Below, one piece after another: positions 51,707-60,899 of a stretch of DNA of 64,000 nt. Numbering within the stretch: the stretch's first letter is position 1; the number at the start of each line of letters is the position of its first letter. The notes beneath the pieces are model-generated. The model was given only the letters and a program-made list of their open reading frames with translations, ran no database searches and was not told the origin of the DNA. Source of the stretch: SZUA-309 sp965230005 (GTDB lineage: Bacteria; Pseudomonadota; Gammaproteobacteria; Pseudomonadales; Azotimanducaceae); assembly GCA_965230005.1 (NCBI GenBank), contig OZ245934.1, positions 4,030,001-4,094,000 on the forward strand, read 5' to 3'. The translations under genes and the position numbers were made by a program.

Positions 51707-52461
51707 AAGCCATTGGATGGCTCATTGGTATTGTCCTGCTCGTGGTGGTCGGTCTCGGCGTCTATCTGGTCATGAATGCCGGCGATCTCATCAAAACTGC
51801 CGTGGAAACCCTGGGGCCACGTTATCTCGGGGTCGACGTGAAGCTGGGTTCTGCCGACATCTCGTTCACCGAAGGCACCGGCGAACTGCGCGGCCTCGTG
51901 ATCGGTAATCCGGAAGGTTTTGATGGCCCTCATGCCTTCAGCCTCGGCCGGGTGACCCTGGGCATCGATCCGAGCGCCCAGAGTGAAAATCTGATCGTGC
52001 TCCGGACCGTGGAGGTGGATTCCGCAGACCTGGCGCTGGTGGCCCTTGGCCAGAATACGAATCTGCAGGCCATCATGGGCAACCTGGAAGGCGACGGTTC
52101 CTCGGCGGCCCCCGCTGAAGAGAGCGCGGGCGGTGCTGAGCCTCAACTCATCATCGACAACTTTGCCTTCACGAACGCACGCACGTCCCTCGACTCCGAT
52201 CTTCTTGGCGAGATGGCCGTTTCCGTGCCTGACATCGTTCTCGAAGGCATCGGCCGGAAATCCAACGGCGTGACCATCCGGGAAGCGCTGACTCAGATTC
52301 TGAGACCCATCACGCAGGCATCCACGGAGGCGCTGGCCCGGGAAGGCCTGAACGTCGACGAGATCAAGGCCAATGCCGAGGAACGCCTGAACGACGAGCT
52401 GAAAGAGCGGATCGGGACGGACATCGACGGCCTCAAGGACCTGAAGAAAAGCTTCAACTAA
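51703..52461 (+). CDS. AsmA-like membrane-anchored protein
   Basis: A 252-residue protein with one N-terminal helix (AIGWLIGIVLLVVVGLGVYLVM) and a repetitive beta-rich periplasmic part, LGVDVKLGSADISFTEGTGELRGLVIGNPEGF, similar to the AsmA/TamB N-terminal fold. A helical C-terminal tail (ERLNDELKERIGTDIDGLKDLKKS) is typical of small AsmA-like proteins. Envelope lipid homeostasis is the family theme; exact role unknown. It overlaps the DUF2959 gene by 4 bp. Confidence 0.82.
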   Translation: MKAIGWLIGIVLLVVVGLGVYLVMNAGDLIKTAVETLGPRYLGVDVKLGSADISFTEGTGELRGLVIGNPEGFDGPHAFSLGRVTLGIDPSAQSENLIVLRTVEVDSADLALVALGQNTNLQAIMGNLEGDGSSAAPAEESAGGAEPQLIIDNFAFTNARTSLDSDLLGEMAVSVPDIVLEGIGRKSNGVTIREALTQILRPITQASTEALAREGLNVDEIKANAEERLNDELKERIGTDIDGLKDLKKSFN

Positions 52462-52529
52462 CCCGAGAATCCAACAAGAGAACGCAGCGACTGCCGATCA
52501 GCTGAAGGTCGGCAGCCTGCGCGCAGGCA

Positions 52530-53306
52530 ATGAGCTACGAGAACATCCTCTATGAGGTACAGGGCCCCATGGCCCTGATTACCATCAATCGCGCCGAGCG
52601 CCACAACGCCATTTCCCTCGGCACCCTGGACGAGCTCCAGCAGGCGGCCGCCGTCGCGGCGGACGACGATGCGGTCAGGGTGATCACCATCACCGGCGCC
52701 GGCGGCAAGTCTTTTGCGTCCGGGTCCGATCTGGAGGAAGTGAAGCACCGGGACTTCAGGAAAGCCCTCGAGCCCATTGTCCAGGGCCTCGCGGATCAGC
52801 TCGAGCGCATTCCGAAACCGACCATCGCCGCCATCGACGGGATCTGCATGGGTGGTGGCCTGGAGGTGGCGCTGGGCTGCGACCTGCGCATCGCAACACC
52901 GCACTCCCGTTTCGCCACGCCGGAAGGCAAGCTCGGGATCATCCCCGGCGGCGGCGCCACGGCGCGGCTGCCGCGCATCGTCGGTCGCGGCTGGGGGATG
53001 GAAATGCTGCTCATGGGCGATCCGATCGGCGCCGAGCGGGCGCTTTCGATCGGGCTCATTACGCGCATCGTCGAACCGGAAGAACTGCTGCCTGAGGCCC
53101 GGCGCATGGCGGACCAGCTGGCGAAGTTTGCCCCGTTTGTGCCGCGAACCATGAAGGCCATGGTGAATTTCGGCATGGAGGCGAGTCTGGCCGGTGCGCT
53201 CATGTTCGAGAAGTACGCCCAGGGTGCCCTTGTTCAGACCGAGGACAAAATGGAAGGCATCAGCGCGTTTCTGGAGAAGCGTGATCCCGAATTCAAAGGG
53301 CGCTAA
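52530..53306 (+). CDS. Enoyl-CoA hydratase-family protein
   Basis: A 258-residue crotonase: VITITGAGGKSFASGSDLEE (first oxyanion motif), AIDGICMGGGLEVALGCDLRIATPHSRFATPEGKLGIIPGGGATARLPRIVG, with the Glu of the second motif in GKLGI. It acts on an enoyl-CoA, presumably together with the MaoC pair that follows about 100 bp downstream on the same strand. Confidence 0.94.
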   Translation: MSYENILYEVQGPMALITINRAERHNAISLGTLDELQQAAAVAADDDAVRVITITGAGGKSFASGSDLEEVKHRDFRKALEPIVQGLADQLERIPKPTIAAIDGICMGGGLEVALGCDLRIATPHSRFATPEGKLGIIPGGGATARLPRIVGRGWGMEMLLMGDPIGAERALSIGLITRIVEPEELLPEARRMADQLAKFAPFVPRTMKAMVNFGMEASLAGALMFEKYAQGALVQTEDKMEGISAFLEKRDPEFKGR

Positions 53307-53407
53307 ACTCGCTCGTCCACTTTCTGGAACGCTTCCCCGGCGATCATGCCCGGGAGAGAGACAAAGCGCGCTTGCAATAGCGCGGTGACACACAGGGGGG
53401 ATGCCAT

Positions 53408-53908
53408 ATGGCCATCGACAAGTTCGCCATCGAGGCGAGCCACATCATGATGTTTGCTCGCTCAGTGGGCGACGACAATCAGATCTACTACGACGAAGAT
53501 TATGCGAAGGGCACGGAACCCGGCTCGATCATCGCGCCGCCGACCTTCGCCCAGTCCAGTGCCCAGTTCGATCCGGACTACTTCCTGCGCCCGAAGGTGG
53601 GTGGCGAAGGCTGGTTCGGTTCCGGGAAAGAGCCAACGGGTATCAAGAAAGAAGCCGGCTCCGGTGGGGGCGGCGGCGGTGGCGGCGGTCTCCACGCCGA
53701 ACAGCACTTCGTTTACCACCGGCATCTGAAGCCTGGCGACGTGCTCACGGCTGAGACCAAGCCCGGCAAAAGCTGGGAAAAGGAGAGCAAGCGGGCGGGT
53801 AAGCTCATGTTCTCCGAGTCTGTTACCGAGTATCGCGATCAGAACGGCGAACTCGTGATCACGGCCACCGGCGTGGGTGTACGCACCGAACGCCCGGTAG
53901 ACAGCTAG
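53408..53908 (+). CDS. MaoC-like dehydratase, subunit A type (FAS1-like dehydratase domain)
   Basis: A 166-residue hot-dog-fold protein: FARSVGDDNQIYYDEDYAKGTEPGSIIAPPTFAQS and HFVYHRHLKPGDVLTAETKPG. It lacks the usual hydratase motif of its partner, as the A-type half does. A nine-glycine run (about residues 85-93) forms an unusual linker. It and the next gene, 8 bp later, would form a heterodimeric 2-enoyl-CoA hydratase. Confidence 0.9.
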   Translation: MAIDKFAIEASHIMMFARSVGDDNQIYYDEDYAKGTEPGSIIAPPTFAQSSAQFDPDYFLRPKVGGEGWFGSGKEPTGIKKEAGSGGGGGGGGGLHAEQHFVYHRHLKPGDVLTAETKPGKSWEKESKRAGKLMFSESVTEYRDQNGELVITATGVGVRTERPVDS

Positions 53909-53916
53909 GGGGAGAC

Positions 53917-54324
53917 ATGGCACTCAAAGCAAGCGATCTCAACATCGGCGATACCTACAGCGAAAACCTCGTGGAAGATCTGAAGCGTACGCAGATCGTT
54001 CAGTACGCGGGCGCCTCCGGCGACTACAACCCGCTGCACACGGACGAGATCTTCACCACCAAGGTGGCGGGCTATCCGACGGTATTTGCCCACGGCATGC
54101 TCACCATGGGCATGACGGGCGGCATGCTGACGAACTACGTCGGCGACGGTCGTCTCACGAAGTACGGCGTGCGCTTCACCAACCAGGTCTGGCCCGGCGA
54201 TACGCTCACCGGCACGGCCACGGTGGAAAGCGTGGAAAACGGCATTGCCCGCTTCCAGGTGGAAACCAAGAATCAGGATGGCACGACCGTGCTCTCCGGC
54301 TACGCGGAAGCCCGCGTCGACTGA
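53917..54324 (+). CDS. MaoC-like dehydratase, catalytic subunit
   Basis: A 135-residue hot-dog-fold protein. The R-hydratase motif YAGASGDYNPLHTDEIFTTKVAGYPTVFAHGML carries the catalytic Asp and His. It hydrates an acyl-enoyl-CoA. It is 8 bp after its A-type partner. A terminator hairpin follows its stop. Confidence 0.94.
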   Translation: MALKASDLNIGDTYSENLVEDLKRTQIVQYAGASGDYNPLHTDEIFTTKVAGYPTVFAHGMLTMGMTGGMLTNYVGDGRLTKYGVRFTNQVWPGDTLTGTATVESVENGIARFQVETKNQDGTTVLSGYAEARVD

Positions 54325-54330
54325 CAGACC

Positions 54331-54357
54331 GGCCGGGTCTTCGGGCCCGGCCTGTTT
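54331..54357 (+). terminator. Terminator after the MaoC pair
   Basis: GGCCGGG/CCCGGCC stem with an 8-base loop, followed by a T/C-rich tract (TGTTTCTC...). It ends the plus-strand run before a convergent gene. Confidence 0.65.
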
Positions 54358-54402
54358 CTCCCCCTCTATTTCTCGCTGCGCGACTTCCGGCGCTAGCCCC
54401 GA

Positions 54403-55728
54403 CTACGAGCCGCCGAGCTCGTCGATGCGCCCGGCCAGACGCTGGCTCAGGACGCTTTCCGGCTTCATGACGAGTCGCTCGTTCAGATAGCGCCTCGCGA
54501 GCTTGTTATTGCTGCCGTGGGCAGCCGCGAAGATCAACGTCCAGGTGATGAGGTCGCGTTGGGCGTGGCTGCCGCCAAAGGCCTGGGCAGCGTCCCGGAG
54601 CCCGACGAGGGCGGCAGCTGCGCCTGCGAAATCACCGAGCACGAAATCGCGCAGGGCAAGCACCAGCGGCAGCGCCAGCTCGCGATTCAGCGTTGGGTCG
54701 CAGTCGCCGTTGTCTGCCGTTGCGAGGCGCTCGGTGAGCAGCTGGAGCGCGTCTGCATCCTTAACGAGGGCCAGGGCGACCGCTGCATGAAAGTCGTTGA
54801 AGGCGTAATAGGCGCCGCCGTCGTCGATCTGCGCACGCCAGAAGTCGGCAACCGGCTCCCCGCGGGTGCCGATGTCTACGCCCAGCAGCTGCAGACGCCA
54901 GAGCAGCGCGGCCGCATCGATCATGTTCAAGGCAAAGCGTGCATCCGGTGCGTCGAGCTCCCGGTCGTAGACCCCCAGCGCTTCCTCATCCGCGCCCTGT
55001 TCGAGGTGAAACAGCGCCAGATGCCACCATATGTGATACGCGAAGCCGCTGTCCGGGGCCCAGAGGGAAGCATTTGCCGCCAGGTGCTCAGCACCCTCCG
55101 CGGCGCGACCCTGCATCTCCAGCACATGGGCCAGAGCATGATTGGCCCAGGGGTTTTCCGGCGCCAGAGCCAGGGCGCCGCGGGCGGCGGTTTCAGCTTC
55201 CGGGTAGTGATTACATTCCTCGAGACCGAAAGCGTGCATGCCGAGGACTTCCGCGTAGCCCGATCTATCTGGCGTCCAGCAGGGCAGCACGCGATTGACC
55301 CGGTTGCGCAGGCTCCAGAGGTCACCGCGGAAGAAATCCAGATTGTGGCCGAGGTGCAGGGCGAGCAGATCGGTTGGTTCCGCGAGCAGCAGCTGCTCGT
55401 AGGTGGCTGAGGCCGCGTCCCAGCGGCGGGCGAGCATCTGTTTTGCTGCCTCGAAGAAACCACGTTCGCGCGGCGAGCTGCCGAGGCAGGCCTCCGCCTT
55501 GGCGAGGCTGCCTGCGGCTCCGGCTGCAAAGCGCCGTTCCGTAAATCCAAGCAGCACCAGCGCCCGGAAGCTGTGCGCGAGAGACCAGTCGGGCCACTCG
55601 CGAATTACCGGTTTGATCAGCGCCAGCGGGTCGCCCCGAAAGCGGGTCAGGGCCTGCTCAGCGGTCGTGAACGCCTCAGCGGCCGCCCCGGTCGGTGCGG
55701 CGTCGAGGAGCCCACGGGTATCGTTCAT
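54403..55728 (-). CDS. TPR protein similar to TTC38
   Basis: A 441-residue helical repeat protein. Segments such as FRALVLLGFTERRFAAG, NHALAHVLEMQGRAAEG and YHIWWHLALFHLEQGADEEALGVYDREL are TPR-like and match tetratricopeptide-38-type proteins. Probably cytoplasmic; role unknown. Its start overlaps the YciI gene's stop by 4 bp. Confidence 0.85.
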   Translation of the reverse strand: MNDTRGLLDAAPTGAAAEAFTTAEQALTRFRGDPLALIKPVIREWPDWSLAHSFRALVLLGFTERRFAAGAAGSLAKAEACLGSSPRERGFFEAAKQMLARRWDAASATYEQLLLAEPTDLLALHLGHNLDFFRGDLWSLRNRVNRVLPCWTPDRSGYAEVLGMHAFGLEECNHYPEAETAARGALALAPENPWANHALAHVLEMQGRAAEGAEHLAANASLWAPDSGFAYHIWWHLALFHLEQGADEEALGVYDRELDAPDARFALNMIDAAALLWRLQLLGVDIGTRGEPVADFWRAQIDDGGAYYAFNDFHAAVALALVKDADALQLLTERLATADNGDCDPTLNRELALPLVLALRDFVLGDFAGAAAALVGLRDAAQAFGGSHAQRDLITWTLIFAAAHGSNNKLARRYLNERLVMKPESVLSQRLAGRIDELGGS

Positions 55729-56009
55729 GACGCGGGAATCACCTGGCGGAAGGGCCGAATGGTTACCTGGCCGAAGAGCCCGGCCTGGGTGTAGGGGTCG
55801 TCGGCGTTGATGGCGGCAATTTCGTCGGCGCTGTCTGCTTCGATAATGAACAGGGAGCCCACCATGCCTTCGCCGTCGTCGCTCAACATGGGTCCGGCGA
55901 GGCGGATACGCTCGTTCAGGGTGCCCACGTAGGCCAGATGCTTCTCCCGGTTGGCGAGCCTGAGCTCGAGGCTGTCGGGTTTGTCTTCGCAGATGAGGGC
56001 GAACAGCAT
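55725..56009 (-). CDS. YciI-family protein
   Basis: A 94-residue ferredoxin-like protein. LFALICEDKPDSLELRLANREKHLAYVGTL and the GSLFIIEADSADEIAAINADDPYTQAGLF segment are the YciI signature, with the His/Asp pair. Some YciI proteins are small hydrolases; function here unknown. It overlaps the TPR gene (4 bp). Confidence 0.9.
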   Translation of the reverse strand: MLFALICEDKPDSLELRLANREKHLAYVGTLNERIRLAGPMLSDDGEGMVGSLFIIEADSADEIAAINADDPYTQAGLFGQVTIRPFRQVIPAS

Positions 56010-56119
56010 GGGGGTCTCCTTCAGATCAGTCGGTGAAGTCGGTGAACAGGATCGGCGGGTTCAGCCCGCTGCTGCATCCGGTGGCGGTCTGCACTGAATG
56101 CCCGTCTATACTCGCTGCC

Positions 56120-57040
56120 TCAGTGCAGGGCGGCTTTCAGCGCCGCCGCGACCTCGTCGAAGGCGGCTTTCGATGAGGGGAACAGGGCGGCTGTCGCCAG
56201 AAAGTCGTGCACGAGGCCATCGAAGCAGCGCAGCTCGGCCTGATTGCCCGCGGCCTGCAAAGCCTCTGCATAGGCGTTGCCTTCATCGCGGAGCGGATCG
56301 TATTGGGCGGTGATCACGAGCGCTGGTGGCAGTCCGGCCAGGGAGTCGGCCAGTAGGGGACTTGCCGCCGCTTCGCTGCGCTGGCCAGGGTCCGGGCAAT
56401 AGGTATCCCAGAACCAGACCATGGTGTCCTTTTCGAGGAGATAGCCCTCGCCATTTTCCGTGTAGGAAGGGCGGCTCAGGTCGTGGTCCACCACCGGATA
56501 GGCGAGGAGCTGGAAGTGGATGGCAGGCCCGTTGTCATCCCTGGCCATCTGCGAGACCACGGCCGCGAGATTACCGCCCGCGGACTCGCCGCCAACGGCC
56601 AGCTTGCCGTTGCTGCCGAGGGCATCGGCTTCAGCGGCTGCCCAGACCGTCGCCGCATAGGCATCCTCCACCGCAGCGGGGTACGGGTGTTCCGGCGCCA
56701 GCCGGTAATCTACGGAGACGACGATGCAGCTGGCCGCTTCCGCGAGGCTCCGGCAGGCGCTGTCGGCCGTGTCGAGATCGCCGATCACCCAGCCGCCGCC
56801 GTGAAAGTTCACGAGCATCGGGTGCGGGCCATCGCCGGTGGGATGGTAGATGCGAACCGGTATCTCACCGGCGGGTCCTGGAATGGTTCGATCCTCGACA
56901 CGCCCGATGGGCAGCTCTGGATTCACCGGGCGCATGACCTTGTACATCTCGCGCCCCTCCGCCGGGCTCAGATCGCTGATCTTGGGCCCCGGCTCTTCGG
57001 CGAGCTGGGCAAACATGGCCTGATATTCCGGTGCGAGCAT
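56120..57040 (-). CDS. Alpha/beta-hydrolase, hormone-sensitive-lipase type
   Basis: A 306-residue esterase of the HSL group: HGGGWVIGDLDTADSACRSLAEA, SVDYRLAPEHPYPAAVEDAYAA, the elbow GGESAGGNLAAVV and a C-terminal FDGLVHDFLATAALF with the His. The HGGGW oxyanion hole is diagnostic. It hydrolyses short acyl esters. Divergent from the ClpP-like gene. Confidence 0.95.
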   Translation of the reverse strand: MLAPEYQAMFAQLAEEPGPKISDLSPAEGREMYKVMRPVNPELPIGRVEDRTIPGPAGEIPVRIYHPTGDGPHPMLVNFHGGGWVIGDLDTADSACRSLAEAASCIVVSVDYRLAPEHPYPAAVEDAYAATVWAAAEADALGSNGKLAVGGESAGGNLAAVVSQMARDDNGPAIHFQLLAYPVVDHDLSRPSYTENGEGYLLEKDTMVWFWDTYCPDPGQRSEAAASPLLADSLAGLPPALVITAQYDPLRDEGNAYAEALQAAGNQAELRCFDGLVHDFLATAALFPSSKAAFDEVAAALKAALH

Positions 57041-57183
57041 GAACTTCCCCCCTGTCTGGTCGCAGATCAGCCCGGTCCGATCCGCCGTCTCATGACGCGG
57101 TTTTGCCGGGCAGACGTTGTAGAATGTGCGCTTTCTATCGAGAGCACAACTTGAGCGAGCGCCTCACGGCCTCTGGAGCAGCA

Positions 57184-57798
57184 ATGAGTTCACTGAATAC
57201 CCCCTCCTCCCACCTCCTCGACGGCGAAGAAGACATGGCCGATGCCGCCAAGCAGTTCGGGTTCCTGGAAAACACCCTCATGAAAAACCGGACGGTGACC
57301 CTGTTCGGTGAGATCGACCAGGCCGTTGCCCGACGCACGGCAGAGAAACTGCTGGCTCTGTCCTTCGAGTCGGACGATCCGATCACCATTTACATCGGCT
57401 CGCCCGGTGGTCACGTCGAATCCGGCGACACGATCTACGACATGATCCAGTTCATCAAACCGGTGGTCCGTACCGTCGGTACCGGCTGGGTCGGCAGCAT
57501 CGCGACCCACATTTATCTCGCGCCGGAGAAGGAAAACCGCTTCTGCCTGCCGAACACACGCTTTCTCATCCACCAGCCCCACGGCGGCTTTGGCGGCACG
57601 GCGGCGGATGTGGAGATCCACGCCCGGGAGATCCTGAAAACCCGCGAGCGCATCAACCAGACCATCGCCGAGCGCACGGGTCAGCCCCTGGATCGGGTCG
57701 CGAAGGACACCGATCGCGACTACTGGATGAGCCCCGAGGAGTCCGTCGACTACGGCATCGTCGGCCGCATCATCCAGAACATCGGCGACATCGACTGA
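57184..57798 (+). CDS. ClpP-like serine protease subunit
   Basis: A 204-residue protein starting MSSLNTPSS, with GGAG 6 bases upstream; an earlier in-frame start is weaker. The active-site serine is in GWVGSIATHIYLA (canonical GQAASMGAFLL), the histidine is in FLIHQPHGG, and the aspartate lies in DTDRDYWMSP. The triad is complete but the serine motif is unusual. ClpX or ClpA is not adjacent. A noncanonical ClpP paralog with its own client is plausible. Confidence 0.9.
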   Translation: MSSLNTPSSHLLDGEEDMADAAKQFGFLENTLMKNRTVTLFGEIDQAVARRTAEKLLALSFESDDPITIYIGSPGGHVESGDTIYDMIQFIKPVVRTVGTGWVGSIATHIYLAPEKENRFCLPNTRFLIHQPHGGFGGTAADVEIHAREILKTRERINQTIAERTGQPLDRVAKDTDRDYWMSPEESVDYGIVGRIIQNIGDID

Positions 57799-57808
57799 GC
57801 CCATCCCG

Positions 57809-58486
57809 ATGACGTCGGCGGCCGAATGCACGGAGCTCAAGGTCGCCGGCAGACTCTCCGCGGAACTGCTTCGCCCCGAAGCGGCAAGCGCACTGCTGGT
57901 GCTGGCCCATGGCGCTGGCGCCGATTTTCGTCACGCGAACATGACGTCGATCAGCGACGCCCTGGCGCGTCAAGCGATCGCCACCCTGCGCTTCAACTTT
58001 CCCTTCATGGAAGCGGGCCGGCGCCGGGTGGATGCCCAGGCGGTTTCTGTCGAGACGATTGCGGCTGCCCTCGAGACGGCGGCGAGCGCTGCCGGTGATC
58101 TGCCGTGCTTTCTCGGCGGCCACAGCTATGGGGGACGTATGGCCTCCCACGCCGTGGCGGAAGCGGTACCCGGCAGTGATCGCGTTCGCGGCCTCGTCTT
58201 CACTTCCTTTCCCCTGCATCCGCCGAAAAAACCGGCGACCACACGGGCCGCTCATCTGCCGGCCATCACCGTGCCCATGCTGTTTCTGAGCGGCAGCCGC
58301 GATGCCCTGGCCACACCGGAGCTGCTCGAAAAAGTGGTGGCAGGGCTCAACGGCAGGGCGCAATTGCACTGGCTGGATACAGCCGACCACAGCTACAAGG
58401 TGCTGAAGCGTTCCCGACAGGTGACCGAAGACGTGTTTGATGAGCTGGCCCGTGTAGCGGCAGCCTTCATGCAGTCGCTCTGCTGA
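57809..58486 (+). CDS. Alpha/beta-hydrolase (TEX30/KANL3-like)
   Basis: A 225-residue hydrolase: VLAHGAGADFRHANM, the elbow GGHSYGGRMASH and LFLSGSRDALAT plus DHSYKVL for the acid and histidine. The GAGADFRH oxyanion loop fits the TEX30/dienelactone-hydrolase-like group. It is 10 bp downstream of the ClpP-like gene in the same direction. Confidence 0.88.
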   Translation: MTSAAECTELKVAGRLSAELLRPEAASALLVLAHGAGADFRHANMTSISDALARQAIATLRFNFPFMEAGRRRVDAQAVSVETIAAALETAASAAGDLPCFLGGHSYGGRMASHAVAEAVPGSDRVRGLVFTSFPLHPPKKPATTRAAHLPAITVPMLFLSGSRDALATPELLEKVVAGLNGRAQLHWLDTADHSYKVLKRSRQVTEDVFDELARVAAAFMQSLC

Positions 58487-58556
58487 AGTTCGTTGCGGCA
58501 ATCCTCGTCTCGAGGAAGAGCCGCTGAGAGCGCGATCCCGAAGGCGGGTGTCGGTC

Positions 58557-59300
58557 TCAGCCCTTCCCGAAGTTTTTGATGCGCTCTGCAGTGTCCGGAC
58601 CGGCCCCGGGACTCGTGGCCCGCTCCCAGGCAAGGCCCTCGGACAGGTTCCGCTCTAGGCCACCGTTGATGAGTTGCTTGTCCATGCGCAGCGTGTGCCA
58701 GGAGTTCTCCAGGAACGTGCGCGCCATGGCGATGGCCTCGTCGAGGACGGTCTCATCGGCAACGCAGCGATTTGCGAGTCCCATAGCAGCCGCTTCGGCA
58801 CCGCCGACCACGCGACCGCTGAACATCATCTCCCGGGCGGCGAGCAGTCCCACCCGACGCGGCAGGCGCTGACTCATACCCCAGGTGGGCGACATACCCC
58901 ACTTGCCGTGCGTGTCGGAAAAGCGCGCCGACTCACCGGCGACGAGCAGGTCGCAGGCGATGGCGAGCTCCAGGGCGCCGGTGTAGCAGTGACCCTGCAC
59001 GGCTGCGATGACCGGCTGCGGCAACTGTTCGATGGCCTCGAGGGTTTCCGCCTGAAAGGTCGGCGAGGGCGCACGCTCTCCCGCCTGAATCGCCTTCAGA
59101 TCGTTTCCCGCCGAGAAAGAGCGGCCTTTGCCGCAGAGAATGACGCAGCCGATCTCGTCGGTGGCCTCGGCCAGAGCATCCACGTGTTCTCGGAGGGTCA
59201 CGAAGAGATTGGGCGACAGCGCGTTGAGCGCGTCGGGACGATTCAGGCTGAGAATGGCCAGTCCGTCCTGATCTTCGCGGGTTACCAGTTGTTCGCTCAT
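58557..59300 (-). CDS. Enoyl-CoA hydratase/isomerase
   Basis: A 247-residue crotonase from ATG 59300, with GGGAGG 6 bases upstream. Motifs: CVILCGKGRSFSAGNDLKAI, AVQGHCYTGALELAIACDLLVAGESARFSDTHGKWGM, with oxyanion glycines. Asp instead of Glu at the general-base site may suggest an isomerase or other activity. Divergent from the FAD oxidoreductase; extra upstream codons were rejected. Confidence 0.93.
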   Translation of the reverse strand: MSEQLVTREDQDGLAILSLNRPDALNALSPNLFVTLREHVDALAEATDEIGCVILCGKGRSFSAGNDLKAIQAGERAPSPTFQAETLEAIEQLPQPVIAAVQGHCYTGALELAIACDLLVAGESARFSDTHGKWGMSPTWGMSQRLPRRVGLLAAREMMFSGRVVGGAEAAAMGLANRCVADETVLDEAIAMARTFLENSWHTLRMDKQLINGGLERNLSEGLAWERATSPGAGPDTAERIKNFGKG

Positions 59301-59361
59301 TGTGCCTCCCGGGTCGTGTGCCTTTGCCACATAATGCACGGCTCCAGGAGCAAGGAACACC

Positions 59362-60438
59362 ATGAGCACCAGCAAACCCAGGCTTGCCGTCATCGGCGGC
59401 GGCATGGCCGGAATCTCTGCGGCAGCCCGTGCGGCGGACGACTTCGAGGTGACGGTTCTCGAAGCTGAAGCGCAGCCCGCCTACCACAGCTCGGGGCGCT
59501 CGGCGGCCGTGGCCATCGAGTGCTATGAAAACGAAGTGGTCAGAGCGCTCACAGTGCCGGGCATGGACTACCACCGTGCTCACGGCGCTACACCGATCGG
59601 CTGCGTCACGCTCGCCGATGAAGAGCACCTCGAGGCGCTCGATGCCTTCGAGGCGGAATGGGCACCGCTCTCCGGCTCGCTCGTCGAGCTGCCCGTGGAC
59701 GAGCTCCTCGAGCGGGTGCCTGTGCTCCGTCCGGAAACTGCCGTCCGAGTGCTGATCGAAACGGAAGCCCTGTCTCTCGACGCGCATGCCCTGCTCGAGA
59801 GCTTCCGTCGTCAGCTACTCGACCGCGGCGGTCAGCTGCGCGGCAACGCCAGAGTGGATAGCGTTGAACGGGTGGACGGTGTCTGGCGCATCGGCTGTGC
59901 CGATGGGGTCGTGGAGGCCGACGTCGTCGTCAATGCGGCCGGCGCCTGGGGTGATGAGCTGGCGAAGCTCGCCGGTGTCCGCCCGCTCGGGCTGCAGCCG
60001 CTGCGACGCACGGCGTTCCTCCTCGATACGGGCATGGACGTCAGCAGCTGGCCGCTCGTTCATCGCGTTCAGGGCGGCCTCTATTTCAAGCCGGAGGCCG
60101 GTCTGCTCATGGTCTCGCTCGCGGATACGACGCCGAGCGCACCCTGTGACGCACAACCGGAAGAATTCGATCTGGCCGTCGCCGCCGATCGCTTCGAGCA
60201 GATGACAACGCTGAAGGTAGAACGGATGGCCCACAGCTGGGCTGGATTGCGCACCTTCCTGCCGGACGAGGTTCCGGCGGCGGGTTATGACCCTGAGGTC
60301 GACGGCTTCTTCTGGCTCGTGGGCCAGGGCGGCTTCGGCATTCAGACGGCGCCCGCGCTTTCGGAACTTGCGCGGGATCTGCTCGTTGGAAAAGACCATG
60401 CCCTGGCCGGGCGCGTCTCTCCGGCGCGATTTCGCTGA
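59362..60438 (+). CDS. FAD-dependent oxidoreductase (DAO family)
   Basis: A 358-residue flavoprotein. GxGxxG motif LAVIGGGMAGISAAARA, HSSGRSAAVAI, then VVNAAGAWGDELAKLAG and the C-terminal GQGGFGIQTAPALSELARDLL. It oxidises an amine or amino acid, glycine-oxidase style. The HSSGRSAA box is typical of the group. Divergent from the enoyl-CoA hydratase, with two small genes after it. Confidence 0.93.
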   Translation: MSTSKPRLAVIGGGMAGISAAARAADDFEVTVLEAEAQPAYHSSGRSAAVAIECYENEVVRALTVPGMDYHRAHGATPIGCVTLADEEHLEALDAFEAEWAPLSGSLVELPVDELLERVPVLRPETAVRVLIETEALSLDAHALLESFRRQLLDRGGQLRGNARVDSVERVDGVWRIGCADGVVEADVVVNAAGAWGDELAKLAGVRPLGLQPLRRTAFLLDTGMDVSSWPLVHRVQGGLYFKPEAGLLMVSLADTTPSAPCDAQPEEFDLAVAADRFEQMTTLKVERMAHSWAGLRTFLPDEVPAAGYDPEVDGFFWLVGQGGFGIQTAPALSELARDLLVGKDHALAGRVSPARFR

Positions 60439-60456
60439 CCATCGGGGATCATCAGA

Positions 60457-60891
60457 GTGAAACGGCGGGAACTCATTGTCGCCCTGGCGGCGACAGCACT
60501 GGCCCTCAGCACCGGCTGTGCCTCCATGCGCTCCCGGAGCGAGATCGACGGCGCTTTTCTGGAGCTAGAATCCCTGCTCAGCCGCCTCGATCCATCGGAG
60601 CTCGAAGCGCTCAGGACCGTGGTTCGGAAGATGCAGGAGGACACCGCGCAGTTGGTGGAGACGCATGAAGGCTTTCTCCGGACGTTCAACGAGCAAGCTC
60701 TTGAGCGAACGACGGAAGCGCAGGCACTCAACGCTCTGGTTGACGACTATCTCGTGAGTCGACGTGAACAGTGGGATTCACTCCTCGAGCTGCAGGACCA
60801 GCTGAAGGCCCTGTTGCCGGAGGACGCCTGGTCAGAGGTCCTCGGGATCCTGAATCGTAAGAGCCGGGCCGTTGCTGCGGGAAGCATATAG
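60457..60891 (+). CDS. Small lipoprotein of unknown function
   Basis: A 144-residue protein from a GTG. The signal ends LALSTGCAS, a lipobox. The rest is helical and acidic: LELESLLSRLDPSELEALRTVVRKMQ and EQWDSLLELQDQLKALLPEDAWSEVLGILN. No family recognised. It is 8 bp before the next gene, which shares a helical layout. Envelope-attached. Confidence 0.75.
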   Translation: MKRRELIVALAATALALSTGCASMRSRSEIDGAFLELESLLSRLDPSELEALRTVVRKMQEDTAQLVETHEGFLRTFNEQALERTTEAQALNALVDDYLVSRREQWDSLLELQDQLKALLPEDAWSEVLGILNRKSRAVAAGSI

Positions 60892-60899
60892 GAGACGCC

